Source: Gammaproteobacteria bacterium (GTDB lineage Bacteria > Pseudomonadota > Gammaproteobacteria > Steroidobacterales > GCA-2729495). Taken from it: a DNA stretch of 64,000 nucleotides. Shown here piece by piece: positions 8,804-17,640 of the stretch. The stretch spans positions 1 through 64,000 of the forward strand of contig JAAERX010000156.1 of assembly GCA_024229935.1 (NCBI GenBank). The letters run 5' to 3'. The translations under genes and the position numbers were made by a program. Every line of letters begins with the position of its first letter. Within the stretch, counting starts at the first letter, position 1. The notes beneath the pieces are model-generated. The model was not told where the DNA came from. It was given only the letters and a program-made list of their open reading frames with translations, and searched no databases.

Positions 8804-11410
8804 TTAATAACCACCAAAGTGCAGTTGACCTGTCGGCAACATGTCATGCTCTATACTGGTTGGGACAGCTTGAAGCTGATCAAATGCTACTTCAAAGTCA
8901 ATATTTTCAATATCTGCATCAAGAACCAATGGTGTGGCATCAGATTTATTCGTAAAACCACCCCATGCTTCGCCCAGATCAAAAACCCGGAAATCCTTAT
9001 CTATATCTGTAGTTGCTACCACCAGATAACAGGCACTGGCAATGTCATCAAACGCATAACTACCATTAGTTGATGAGACAATCTGCTCTGCTACCAGGGC
9101 AAATTCAGCTGAGTTATAAAATAATTCTGCATTAAATAACAATACATTGATATCACCAACCTCACCTGCAAATGCATTATTACTAACAGTCATATTTAGT
9201 GGAATATTAATAGTATTAGCACTGGAGTTAATGAGTATTTCTGCCGTGTACTCACCCTCTGCCAAACCTGTACGATCAACATGCAAGAGATAGAAACCTA
9301 GACCATCTGGCCCAACGGATGCAGAGGGCTCTATATCCAGCCATGGCATATCCATTACCTCACTTATGGATAGAATATTAAGTTCACCATCACCGATATT
9401 ACTCAGTGTTATACCGCTGGTATTTAGATCTGCACGAAAATCAATAACCGCTGGTGTTACTGCCAACTGGGGCGGTAACGGCACAAGGGAGAAATTCAGG
9501 GCAGCCTGAACGGCTTGCTCTGCATTAATCAAACCGTAGCCAAACTGATCATCTCGCCCTAATGACCCCAAATCTGTAGACAGGCTACCTGCCTCAACCA
9601 ACTGGTCAAACTCATTTGGAGTAAGCGGGTCTTGGCCTGCTGCAATACGGGCAGACTGCATAAGTGCAACAACACCAGCCACATGAGGCGTCGCCATAGA
9701 TGTGCCCTGCAAAACAGCGTAGCTCTCTTGCCCATCCTTGTCATTCCACCAGGTACTGTAAATTTTGTAGGCATCTGCACCACCCGGAGCAGCAAGATCA
9801 ATACCCGGCCCAAAACTGGAATACTCTGCCAGTTCAGGTTCCTCACCAATTATTGGCTTTGTCACTGCACTTACTGAAGTCACGCCATCATAGGAAGCAG
9901 GGTAAAACGGAAAGCTGCTGCTTTGATTGCCTGCGGCAGCTATCACTATTACCCCCTGCTCGCGAACCTGATTAATGACTGATTGTTCAAATGGATCAGG
10001 TGATGGTAAAGGCCCCCCAAGGCTCAGGTTAATAACATCCGCACGCTTCGTGGGTAATAAACCTGAATCATTTGGTAATCCAGCGGCATACAGCATCGCC
10101 TGCATAATGTCGTAGAAGGTACCTCCATTCAGTCCAAGTGCACGTAGAGGCATGATGCTTGTGTCCCAGGCAACGCCAGCCCCACCAATAGCATTGTCCG
10201 TATCTGCTGCTACTGTTCCTGCAACATGAGTGCCATGAAAAGAGGCGCCTCCAGGGTCATCCGGATCATCATCAATTGTATCGCCATCACCTGCATTAGA
10301 GCGATCACTGACAAAATCATAGCCGTCTACAAGTTTATTTTTAAGGTCAGAATGCTCAGATTTAATACCCGTATCAATCACTGCAACTACAACCCCGGGG
10401 CTACCCGTAGTCAGGTCCCATGCAAGAGGTAAGTCAATCAGATCATAATGCCACTGAGCAGAGTAATCAGGGTCATCCGGCATACGTAAAGGGTAACGAA
10501 TGTAATTAAGAGAGGCGTATTTAACTATCGGGTCATGTCGTAGGCGCTTTAGCTCCAGCAGGGTCTCATACTTGCGGCGCTCTTCTTCACTACGGAACTG
10601 CATCTGGGATTCTGGCGCATCACCATCACTCAATGCACTGGCTGAAAAAGTAGCAGCCATCCGCATACGCATCGGCCGCCCGGGCGCACCAGCAATATGC
10701 TGCAGGTGACTCACACCCAAAGAAGATGCATTGACTGTTGAGACTGTCTGTTCAACCTGCTCATACTGGACAATAATCTCGCCCGGCACGAACTCAGCTG
10801 TAAGGCTGTTGGTTACTTTGGCTGCCCCTTGTATGCCTCCATCAACCGTCAGTATATAACTGGAAGAACCCTTCCAAACCCTGACCTCAATAAAGAACAG
10901 CCCATCATCTGGTGCAACCAATGCCTCAATAGACTCGCCATATTCTGATAACCCAACCAGCTCTCGATTACTGTTGTAGAGATAAAGGTCAAGGTCATTT
11001 GTATTCCATATGGCATCAGCAACTTGCAGAACTATATTGTCACCTTCAGTCAGCTCAACCTCAAAGAAGTCATTTGTATCTGCTGGAATACTGCTACTAC
11101 CGGCATTTGCAAAACCACCAATTGTGACCTGACTGGGAATTGCCTGAGGAGAATCAAAACTACCATTGAGGGCAGTGACAGAGTACGGAGTATCACTATC
11201 AAGAATACTGCCAGGCGCAACAGAAATGTTCCCACCAATTGAATACAGGGAGCCATCACCAATTGCCGTACACTCATAAGCTGCGGAATGTATCTCTCCA
11301 CCGCTGCCACCGCCACCGCCACCGCCACCGCCACCGCACGAAATTACCAACATGCAGGCAGTTATGCTTATGAAAAATTTTTTAATATATCCCTGCACGT
11401 ACGTAATCAA
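8804..11410 (-). CDS. S8 subtilisin-like serine protease, lipoprotein with N-terminal PPC-like domain
   Basis: Secreted, lipid-anchored endopeptidase of 868 residues. Signal peptide with lipobox LVISC (Cys25) followed by ten glycines, then a beta-rich region around 110-190 (NDFFEVEL ... DLDLYLYNSN ... SSYILTVDG) resembling pre-peptidase C-terminal domains. A prodomain-like stretch follows near 205-310. The catalytic domain has VIDTG (Asp346), HGTHVAG (His395), AAAGNQ and GTSMATPHVAG (Ser571). The C-terminal 220 residues form beta-sandwich-like repeats (LSNIGDGELNI and a carboxypeptidase-regulatory-like segment near YAFDDIASACYLVV). Placing the PPC-like domain before the catalytic domain is the reverse of the usual order. 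First gene of the operon running to 6543. Confidence 0.92.
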   Translation of the reverse strand: MITYVQGYIKKFFISITACMLVISCGGGGGGGGGGSGGEIHSAAYECTAIGDGSLYSIGGNISVAPGSILDSDTPYSVTALNGSFDSPQAIPSQVTIGGFANAGSSSIPADTNDFFEVELTEGDNIVLQVADAIWNTNDLDLYLYNSNRELVGLSEYGESIEALVAPDDGLFFIEVRVWKGSSSYILTVDGGIQGAAKVTNSLTAEFVPGEIIVQYEQVEQTVSTVNASSLGVSHLQHIAGAPGRPMRMRMAATFSASALSDGDAPESQMQFRSEEERRKYETLLELKRLRHDPIVKYASLNYIRYPLRMPDDPDYSAQWHYDLIDLPLAWDLTTGSPGVVVAVIDTGIKSEHSDLKNKLVDGYDFVSDRSNAGDGDTIDDDPDDPGGASFHGTHVAGTVAADTDNAIGGAGVAWDTSIMPLRALGLNGGTFYDIMQAMLYAAGLPNDSGLLPTKRADVINLSLGGPLPSPDPFEQSVINQVREQGVIVIAAAGNQSSSFPFYPASYDGVTSVSAVTKPIIGEEPELAEYSSFGPGIDLAAPGGADAYKIYSTWWNDKDGQESYAVLQGTSMATPHVAGVVALMQSARIAAGQDPLTPNEFDQLVEAGSLSTDLGSLGRDDQFGYGLINAEQAVQAALNFSLVPLPPQLAVTPAVIDFRADLNTSGITLSNIGDGELNILSISEVMDMPWLDIEPSASVGPDGLGFYLLHVDRTGLAEGEYTAEILINSSANTINIPLNMTVSNNAFAGEVGDINVLLFNAELFYNSAEFALVAEQIVSSTNGSYAFDDIASACYLVVATTDIDKDFRVFDLGEAWGGFTNKSDATPLVLDADIENIDFEVAFDQLQAVPTSIEHDMLPTGQLHFGGY
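11305..11336. repeat. Hexanucleotide microsatellite encoding the poly-glycine tether
   Basis: Five or so tandem copies of a CCGCCA-type unit on the plus strand encode the run of glycines directly after the lipobox cysteine of the subtilisin-like protease. Units of six bases keep frame, so copy-number slippage would lengthen or shorten the tether without destroying the gene. Confidence 0.8.
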
Positions 11411-11682
11411 ATCCTTTTTTCAAACAGCCTTAGATAATTACGACATTATTCAGCTTGTTATTATCCCTGCCTAGTTTACCTGAGACTCTGTCTGCCTTGC
11501 ACCGCAGCCATAACTTGCCCTGGCGGCTAAATTCAATATGACTTACATAAGGCCTATTCCCACCCCTTAAACGGCCGATGGGCGGATGAATTCTCAGAAT
11601 ATAGGAGCACATTATTGTCTGAGTATCACCATATTTATATAGTAGCCGTATAAATTCATACCCCCATTCTTTGAGGTGCAAC

Positions 11683-12279
11683 ATGTCGGCCGTTCATCTG
11701 GACAACTCTGATCAAGTGACTGAACTTGCTCAAAAGCCCAAATCTTCTTTCAAAGGAGCCAAAACTGGCTTTGAAGGCAAAGAAGCTGAGATTGGTAAAG
11801 CCGTACAAATGGCATTAAAAACCATGGCCAATAGTGCCGGCTATCAACATGAAATGAATGATGCTCTCATCAAGGCCCGACTGCATGCCATGCAGTTTGC
11901 CAAAGATATGGACATCATGGACAAATATGTAGAACACGACATTAAAACTATGGCACCCATTAATGAGCGTGTAGCCATGATTATCCAGAAAACAGGCGAC
12001 AAAGAAGCCGCATTAGTCGGTCTGTGCGAACGAACCGCGTGCCATTATCACCTGGTACTGGAAACAGATGCAGAACCAGGCAAACGTTCCTGGAAATCAC
12101 CCTGGGGCCATGTGCTAAATGCATGCAAACGCCTGAACATGTTCGACCTTACAGAACAGGAAATCCATGAAACATGGTTTACACCACGAATAAAAGGCTT
12201 CGCAGACAGCATGGGCGTCGACGTCAAAGTATCTGACTGGAATGATGACGGCATCATAACACTGGAACTTATTGACTAA
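11683..12279 (+). CDS. Uncharacterised soluble protein, paralog of 28669-29406
   Basis: Not recognised as any named family. About 198 residues, no signal peptide or membrane segment, largely helical by composition. It shares a colinear set of conserved positions with the protein at 28669-29406: HxMNDxLIK, a VxHD pair, xxERVxxIxxTGD, a W-x-SP segment before an alpha-helical stretch, TExxIHxxW, and an SDW followed by an acidic turn and an ITxE C-terminal strand. Conserved His, Asp and Glu residues could be catalytic or metal-binding. The frame opens at a TTG (11671), but the ATG at 11683 is preferred because GAGG lies about 7 bases upstream. Next to the heme-tailed flavoprotein gene, though separated by hairpins. 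Confidence 0.7.
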   Translation: MSAVHLDNSDQVTELAQKPKSSFKGAKTGFEGKEAEIGKAVQMALKTMANSAGYQHEMNDALIKARLHAMQFAKDMDIMDKYVEHDIKTMAPINERVAMIIQKTGDKEAALVGLCERTACHYHLVLETDAEPGKRSWKSPWGHVLNACKRLNMFDLTEQEIHETWFTPRIKGFADSMGVDVKVSDWNDDGIITLELID

Positions 12280-12282
12280 AGA

Positions 12283-12308
12283 ATCATTATTCAGGCATGA
12301 ATAATGAT
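12283..12308. repeat. Perfect 11-base inverted repeat after the unknown gene
   Basis: atcattattca / tgaataatgat with a four-base loop, 4 bases after the stop codon of the unknown gene. It is AT-rich and lacks a T-run, so it may be a regulator site or an RNA 3'-end element rather than a simple terminator. Confidence 0.5.
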
Positions 12309-12320
12309 CAGCATAAACAA

Positions 12321-12352
12321 TAAGGGGTTCATATCTTTCATGTGACCCCTTA
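12321..12352 (+). terminator. Probable terminator before the heme-tailed flavoprotein gene
   Basis: Stem taaggggt / acccctta around a 16-base loop, followed by ATCTTT. The T-run is short, so termination strength is uncertain. It separates the unknown gene from the flavoprotein gene at 12404. Confidence 0.5.
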
Positions 12353-12403
12353 ATCTTTCGATTAAATTTCGACCCGCACGATTAAGCACGCTAAACTAGT
12401 GAC

Positions 12404-14113
12404 ATGCGAATCCGCATCTGGTTTAAAATTTTTTTTACTGCGCTGCTACTTCTTGCCGTTGTACGCTGCACGCAGCTATCACCATTACCCAATGCCGATG
12501 TCATTGTTGTTGGAGCCGGAATTTCCGGCCTTGCTGCCGCTATAGAAGCATCTTCACATGGTGCCAGTGTATTAGTAATTGAAGCCAACTCAGTAGGTGG
12601 TGGTCACGCGGTTAAGGCTGGTGGACTGGCCATGGTTGATACAGCCCTTCAAAGGCAACGAGGCATTAAGGATTCACCTGATATTGCCTGGCAGGATCTT
12701 ATGCTATGGGGTGAAGATGCCAACCCCTACTGGACCCGCCGCTACGCTGAGGAATCCTCGGAGCAGGTATATGACTGGTTAACCAAAATCGGTGTCCGGT
12801 TTGCCATGGTACTCGATACTCCGGAAGACACTGTACCTCGGTTTCATTTTACCCGTGGAACAGCAGTGAATGTTGTTGTACCTATGATGCGCAAAGCGTT
12901 ACAGGATCCAAAAATTACTTTTGTCTGGAATACGCGGGTTATTAAACTTACCCGTTCTAACAACATGATTACCGGCATAATAGGTCAGGATGAACGTAAT
13001 GACACAACAACCAGGTTTCATGCCAAGAGTATTATTCTGGCTACCGGGGGCTTTCAGAATAACCTGAAAATGGTTCGTGCCAACTGGCCAGACAGTCATT
13101 TGCTACCCGGAAAACTTTTTAAGGGCGCAGGTCAATATGCAACAGGTGACGGATATCTGCTGGCCAGATGGGCAGGTGCAAAAATGCAGCACATGGACCG
13201 ACAGGTAACATTTTATCAGGGAGTGCCTGATCCACGTAACCATTCTGGAGCAACTGCTTTTTTCGCCCAGAACCCTACTGCTATCTGGCTGGACAACAAT
13301 GGCCGCCGTTTTGTAAATGAATCTGCAAATAGTAAAACAATAGCTGCTGCAGCCAAAAATTTGCGTCCAATGAATTTCTGGATGATCTTTGATGCCAATG
13401 GCAGCCGTCGTTTAGGTATACGTGGCGCGGCCTGGTTAAATAATCAAACTATCCGTAATGAAATTCTGGAAAACACTGTAATTACCAAAAAAGCACTTAA
13501 TCTGAATGAGCTGGCCAAACAAACAGGCATACCCAAACACAATCTTCATGCCTCACTTGAGGTTTGGAACCGCATGCTTGATGTTGGCACTGATTATCAA
13601 TTTGGCCGTTTTACATCAGACAAAGACCTGCAGAATATAAAACCTATCAGTACAGCTCCCTACTATGCACTTCGCGTATACCCTATGACACGCAAAAGTA
13701 TGGGTGGCCCCGCAATTAATATTCACGGACAGATAATCGATGCAATGCAAGTACCCATTCCAGGTTTGTATGCCGCAGGAGAATTAACAGGTGTTGCCGG
13801 CATCAATGGCAGCCATGGTGGTTCTGGCACCTTTTTAGGCCCCTCAGTTCTAACTGGTCGTATTGCCGGTAGCGCTGCTGCCAAGTACAGCAACACCTCA
13901 GTCAACCTTAAGGTACGAGAGCTTGATGAATCAGCAGAAGTGGTGCCTGATTACGGTCTGCCGGGCTACTGGCACTATGACGCCGTCCATAAACTTGTCT
14001 CAGAGCGCGCACAAACTTGTGACAAATGCCATTCTGAACAAATGCCCATGACCATGGCAAATAAACCCGCTCAAATGCTTGCCCAGCTCAGAACCTGTAA
14101 TAACTGTCATTAA
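12404..14113 (+). CDS. Exported FAD-dependent oxidoreductase (fumarate reductase/ketosteroid dehydrogenase fold) with C-terminal di-heme tail
   Basis: Predicted periplasmic flavoenzyme. Residues 1-25 form a signal or anchor sequence (Cys22 is preceded by Arg, so it is not a standard lipobox). The Rossmann FAD motif GAGISG is at 37-42, with VVIEA-like strand end and the GG-x-A-x-AGG region. FAD-binding fumarate-reductase-type motifs continue with ATGGFQNN, RRFVNE, and near the C-terminus the YAAGELTGVAGING and GSGTFLGPSVLTGRIAG segments. The last 31 residues carry two heme c motifs, CDKCH at 539-543 and CNNCH at 565-569, the latter ending exactly at the C-terminus. Shewanella-type flavocytochrome c carries its hemes at the N-terminus, so this order is reversed. 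No strong ribosome-binding site precedes the ATG. Likely couples oxidation or reduction of an unsaturated or keto substrate to cytochromes. Confidence 0.88.
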   Translation: MRIRIWFKIFFTALLLLAVVRCTQLSPLPNADVIVVGAGISGLAAAIEASSHGASVLVIEANSVGGGHAVKAGGLAMVDTALQRQRGIKDSPDIAWQDLMLWGEDANPYWTRRYAEESSEQVYDWLTKIGVRFAMVLDTPEDTVPRFHFTRGTAVNVVVPMMRKALQDPKITFVWNTRVIKLTRSNNMITGIIGQDERNDTTTRFHAKSIILATGGFQNNLKMVRANWPDSHLLPGKLFKGAGQYATGDGYLLARWAGAKMQHMDRQVTFYQGVPDPRNHSGATAFFAQNPTAIWLDNNGRRFVNESANSKTIAAAAKNLRPMNFWMIFDANGSRRLGIRGAAWLNNQTIRNEILENTVITKKALNLNELAKQTGIPKHNLHASLEVWNRMLDVGTDYQFGRFTSDKDLQNIKPISTAPYYALRVYPMTRKSMGGPAINIHGQIIDAMQVPIPGLYAAGELTGVAGINGSHGGSGTFLGPSVLTGRIAGSAAAKYSNTSVNLKVRELDESAEVVPDYGLPGYWHYDAVHKLVSERAQTCDKCHSEQMPMTMANKPAQMLAQLRTCNNCH

Positions 14114-14150
14114 TACATCCCCACCCGATAAATAAACCTGAGACATATGT

Positions 14151-15536
14151 GTGACTGATAACTCAAAACAAGCCACCCCAACGAATGAATACCCCACCCC
14201 AGCTTATGCATGGTACGTCGTAGTTATTCTAACTATTGCATATATGTTCTCCTTTCTTGACCGTCAAATACTCGCTTTACTGGTGGAGCCCATACGTGCT
14301 GACCTGGGTATCAGTGATACACAAATGAGTTTATTACAGGGGCTCGCATTTGGAATCTTCTATACCCTGCTTGGTATTCCTATCGGCCGTCTGGCTGACC
14401 ATCGCAGCCGCCGCGCTATTATTGCAACAGGCATTACCATCTGGTGCCTGATGACCACAGCCTGCGGACTGGCAAAAAACTTCTCTCAGTTATTTGCCGC
14501 ACGTATTGGCATAGGTGTAGGTGAGGCAACCCTTAACCCAAGCGCCTTTTCACTCATCAGTGATTATTTTCCACGTGAGAAGCGCGGCAGACCCATGAGC
14601 TTTTATAGCATGGGTGTTTCACTCGGCGCCGGCATTGCTATGGTTCTGGGTGGACAAATTATTTCCTGGGTATCTAATCAGCCACGTTTGAATTTACCGT
14701 TGGTGGGTGAACTTTATCAATGGCAAACAGTTTTCATACTGGTAGGCCTGCCAGGTCTGCTGGTTGCAGTCCTGATGGCAACCGTTAAAGAACCTGAGCG
14801 CAAAGACAAGATCATTATTGCTGATGATTCATCAAGCGACACAAATAATATTCCCGATGAAATTCCTATCCGTGCCGTAGCTTCTTTTCTATGGGATCGC
14901 CGTTCAACTTATCTCACCTTATTCCTTGGCATGTCTGTAGTTACCATCATTGGCTATGGCTATTTTTCATGGATCCCCACGATGTTTATACGCACCTGGG
15001 GCTGGTCTATTTCACAAATTGCCTTTGCTTACGGCATGGTGGTATTAGTGTTTGGGCCGCTTGGTGTAAATTTTGGGGGCTGGCTGGCAGAGCGCTGGTA
15101 CAACAAGGGACGCCGTGCCGCCCATATGCGCGTAACACTACTGGGAGCACTGTTACTGGTACCAGCATCTACACTTGCACCACTAATGCCAACCCCTGAA
15201 CTAGCTGTACTGATGCTGGTGCCTGCCACTATTGGTGGCGCCATCCCTACCGCTACCGCGGGTGCTGCACTAATGATGATTGTCCCCAACCAGATGCGGG
15301 CACAAACTACAGCAATTTATTATTTTGTTATTAATATACTTGGCCTGACACTGGGGCCATTTATGATCGCATTCTTCACGGACAACATATTTCATGATGA
15401 TTCCATGCTCCGCTATTCAATTGCCTTTGTATCCGGTGGTGCCGGCATCATCGCTTTGGGTTTTCTATTTGCCAATATTCGCCACTTCCGTACCAGCGTA
15501 ATCGAAGCAGATGCCTGGAGCAGTACGAAAATTTAG
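14151..15536 (+). CDS. MFS transporter (Spinster/ACS-like organic anion family)
   Basis: Twelve-helix inner-membrane transporter, 461 residues. Signature segments YMFSFLDRQILALLVEPI in helix 1 and GRLADHRSRRAI in loop 2-3 are typical of the Spinster-like and hexuronate/phthalate-type MFS group. The start is GTG at 14151 (an ATG 5 bases upstream is out of frame and runs into a stop). It follows the heme-tailed flavoprotein by 37 bases with no terminator, so cotranscription is likely and it may import or export that enzyme's substrate. Its 3' end overlaps the convergent APH-fold kinase gene by 4 bases. Confidence 0.88.
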   Translation: MTDNSKQATPTNEYPTPAYAWYVVVILTIAYMFSFLDRQILALLVEPIRADLGISDTQMSLLQGLAFGIFYTLLGIPIGRLADHRSRRAIIATGITIWCLMTTACGLAKNFSQLFAARIGIGVGEATLNPSAFSLISDYFPREKRGRPMSFYSMGVSLGAGIAMVLGGQIISWVSNQPRLNLPLVGELYQWQTVFILVGLPGLLVAVLMATVKEPERKDKIIIADDSSSDTNNIPDEIPIRAVASFLWDRRSTYLTLFLGMSVVTIIGYGYFSWIPTMFIRTWGWSISQIAFAYGMVVLVFGPLGVNFGGWLAERWYNKGRRAAHMRVTLLGALLLVPASTLAPLMPTPELAVLMLVPATIGGAIPTATAGAALMMIVPNQMRAQTTAIYYFVINILGLTLGPFMIAFFTDNIFHDDSMLRYSIAFVSGGAGIIALGFLFANIRHFRTSVIEADAWSSTKI

Positions 15537-16567
15537 TGAGTAAAAGCTTGTTCCACAAGTTTTTGAGCAGCGCCAAACTGATCATTCAAAGACCTGTATA
15601 AATCTAACTGCCCCAGTGCACGCACCTGATTATGTGTACTTTGATCAGGAAATATATCCGGGCTCCAGCCAAAATAACTTTCATTTAACGCATCAGTTGT
15701 AAACCGGGCCGCCAACTCGATCATAATAGTGCGTGTTGCCGGAACAAATGCCTGCCATTCATCTTCTGTCACAAACTCAGCAGTCACTTCAGCATACCCA
15801 CCTATAGCAGCAGAAAATAAATCAAGTCTGAATGCAGAGCATTGAGTATCCTCTCCACGCGGATTACACCAGGAACGAAATGCATCCCCCAGCTCAAGCG
15901 GCAATGGCATATGCGTCAATGTATCCAGATCAATCATACAAATACCTTTACCACTTTCTACGTCAAAAACCAGATTTGAGATTTTTGGGTCACCATGCAC
16001 CAGTCGGTCAGGTAGTTTAGGCAATGCGGGTAGCTTCTCTGCCTCTGTCAGAATTTTTTGTGCAAGTGGCTCAATATCAGCTATATGACGATGTTCGGCA
16101 TGCGTAACCAGCGCATCTTCAAGGGCACGCAAATGACGTGCGGTATCATGCACACCCAGGCGTTCTGTATGCAGATCTATCTGTAAGTCCTGCACCCCCT
16201 CATGAAAGCAACCTAGTAACCGACCTGCAGCATATGCCTGTAAATTTGTCTCCAACATATTCAAACAGATACCAGGCACATAGGTAGACATGCGCCATGA
16301 CCGCCCACCTGACTCTACCCAGAGCTTACCTTTATCAGTAGTTACTAAGCGCTGAGTCGCACTGCCTTTTTTCTCCAAATGGCGTGTCAGCAGATCAATA
16401 TCAATATTTACTTCGGGTAAAAATACAGAATTAAGGCCCTGCAAAATAAATTGCTTACCCGTTACAGTGGTAACAAGATAGGTATCATTTATTAAACCGC
16501 TACCATATGGCTTGGCCTGCGCATCTTGCAGGCCCCAGAACTTAAGAGCATCGCTTGAAGCACTCAT
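15533..16567 (-). CDS. APH-fold small-molecule kinase (aminoglycoside phosphotransferase family)
   Basis: Cytoplasmic kinase of the APH/choline kinase/homoserine kinase II superfamily. The Brenner motif HGDPKISNLVFD supplies the catalytic Asp, and the metal-binding motif CMIDLDTL follows, then LELGDAFRSWCNPRGED. The N-terminal YGSGLINDTYLV region resembles the nucleotide loop of N-acetylhexosamine 1-kinase and related sugar or amine kinases. The length of 344 residues is typical. It converges on the MFS gene with a 4-base overlap and precedes the lipoprotein SDR gene by 35 bases on the opposite side, so it might share a transcript with 16603-17517 upstream. Substrate not identifiable; nothing suggests antibiotic resistance. 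Confidence 0.85.
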   Translation of the reverse strand: MSASSDALKFWGLQDAQAKPYGSGLINDTYLVTTVTGKQFILQGLNSVFLPEVNIDIDLLTRHLEKKGSATQRLVTTDKGKLWVESGGRSWRMSTYVPGICLNMLETNLQAYAAGRLLGCFHEGVQDLQIDLHTERLGVHDTARHLRALEDALVTHAEHRHIADIEPLAQKILTEAEKLPALPKLPDRLVHGDPKISNLVFDVESGKGICMIDLDTLTHMPLPLELGDAFRSWCNPRGEDTQCSAFRLDLFSAAIGGYAEVTAEFVTEDEWQAFVPATRTIMIELAARFTTDALNESYFGWSPDIFPDQSTHNQVRALGQLDLYRSLNDQFGAAQKLVEQAFTH

Positions 16568-16602
16568 AATATTAGTTAGTCATCAATGCCTATGAGAAAA
16601 AA

Positions 16603-17517
16603 TCAGAACTCAAGTGACTCACCTGTCCACTGATAAATAGTCCCTGTATTCTCAATACCCGTTTCATCAATAACATTAATCATGCCGGCAATACTGTCTG
16701 TAATAAGAGTAAGATTTAGACCCATATTCATTTTTTCATTCATATCAGTCAGCACACCTTGAGTATCAACAAGGCCCGGGTTAAGCATAATTACTGTAAT
16801 GCCATATTTTTTGGTTGCATCAGCAACATTGACCATCAACATATTCAAAGCTGATTTACTTGCCCGGTAAAAAGTTGTTGCTGGCGCCATACTATTCCGT
16901 GCCGCAAACGAACCTCCAAGAGAGCTCACTGCTACCATACGCTTCATCTGACCAGCTCTTACCTGTGATAAAAAAGCCTCACATATCTTGAGTGGCCCCC
17001 GGGCATTTGTATGCATATACGCATCAAATAAAGAATAGTCGAGCCGGCGAAATAATTGATCCGGCGAAGGTGAACCAGAAAGCCCAGCATTGTTGAGTAA
17101 AATATCGATAGGCTGGTCTTTATATTGTGCAGAAAGCTCATCAACACGCTCAAGGTCATTCACATCCAGTGCTTCAATGGCAATACCTGGGTACTGTTTT
17201 GCAAGAGCCTGCAAAGCTTCTGCCTTGTCGGGCTTACGTGCTGTTGCAATAATATTCCAGCCCATTTCTGCATATTGACGCGTAAACTCAAGCCCAAGAC
17301 CCCTGTTAGCTCCAGTGATTAATACGGTTGGTGTATAGCCTTCCGGCAAAGTGGCCATGGTTACTATGGGAACCACTGCTTCAACTGAATCAGTATCAAC
17401 TGCTTCAACCTTCCTAGCAGTACAACCTGATAAAAAAGTCACCACCAATAACAGCAGCAGCACTCGGGTGTTCTTCTGGCTCAGAGCCCAACTCATTTGT
17501 CGCATAGTTATACCCAT
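16603..17517 (-). CDS. Lipoprotein short-chain dehydrogenase/reductase
   Basis: SDR with a lipoprotein leader. The N-terminal 32 residues contain basic residues, a leucine-rich hydrophobic core and the lipobox LSGC (Cys32), predicting lipid attachment outside the cytoplasmic membrane. The mature part has TGANRGLG at 68-75, NNAG at 142-145, a VSSLGG serine and YRASK (Tyr217/Lys221), so the catalytic set is complete. It is very close to the Tat-exported SDR at 4139, sharing LEFTRQYAE and IIATARKP. Three in-frame ATG codons (17517, 17505, 17496) could start it; all keep the lipobox. How a soluble nicotinamide cofactor would be supplied in the periplasm is unclear. Confidence 0.88.
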   Translation of the reverse strand: MGITMRQMSWALSQKNTRVLLLLLVVTFLSGCTARKVEAVDTDSVEAVVPIVTMATLPEGYTPTVLITGANRGLGLEFTRQYAEMGWNIIATARKPDKAEALQALAKQYPGIAIEALDVNDLERVDELSAQYKDQPIDILLNNAGLSGSPSPDQLFRRLDYSLFDAYMHTNARGPLKICEAFLSQVRAGQMKRMVAVSSLGGSFAARNSMAPATTFYRASKSALNMLMVNVADATKKYGITVIMLNPGLVDTQGVLTDMNEKMNMGLNLTLITDSIAGMINVIDETGIENTGTIYQWTGESLEF

Positions 17518-17640
17518 TGATTAACCGTTAGTTGCAAACTAATACTTTATATCGATTTGCCATACATATAGCCAAAATGCAGCACCCTTCCAGCACTTAG
17601 TGCAGAATGGCTATACCACTGAGCATACCGGAAGTAGCTA

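Noticed and set aside
11430-11684. Minus-strand 84-codon frame between the subtilisin and unknown genes
   Set aside because: No ribosome-binding site or recognisable sequence, and it overlaps the start of the well-supported plus-strand gene at 11683. The gap probably holds divergent promoters.
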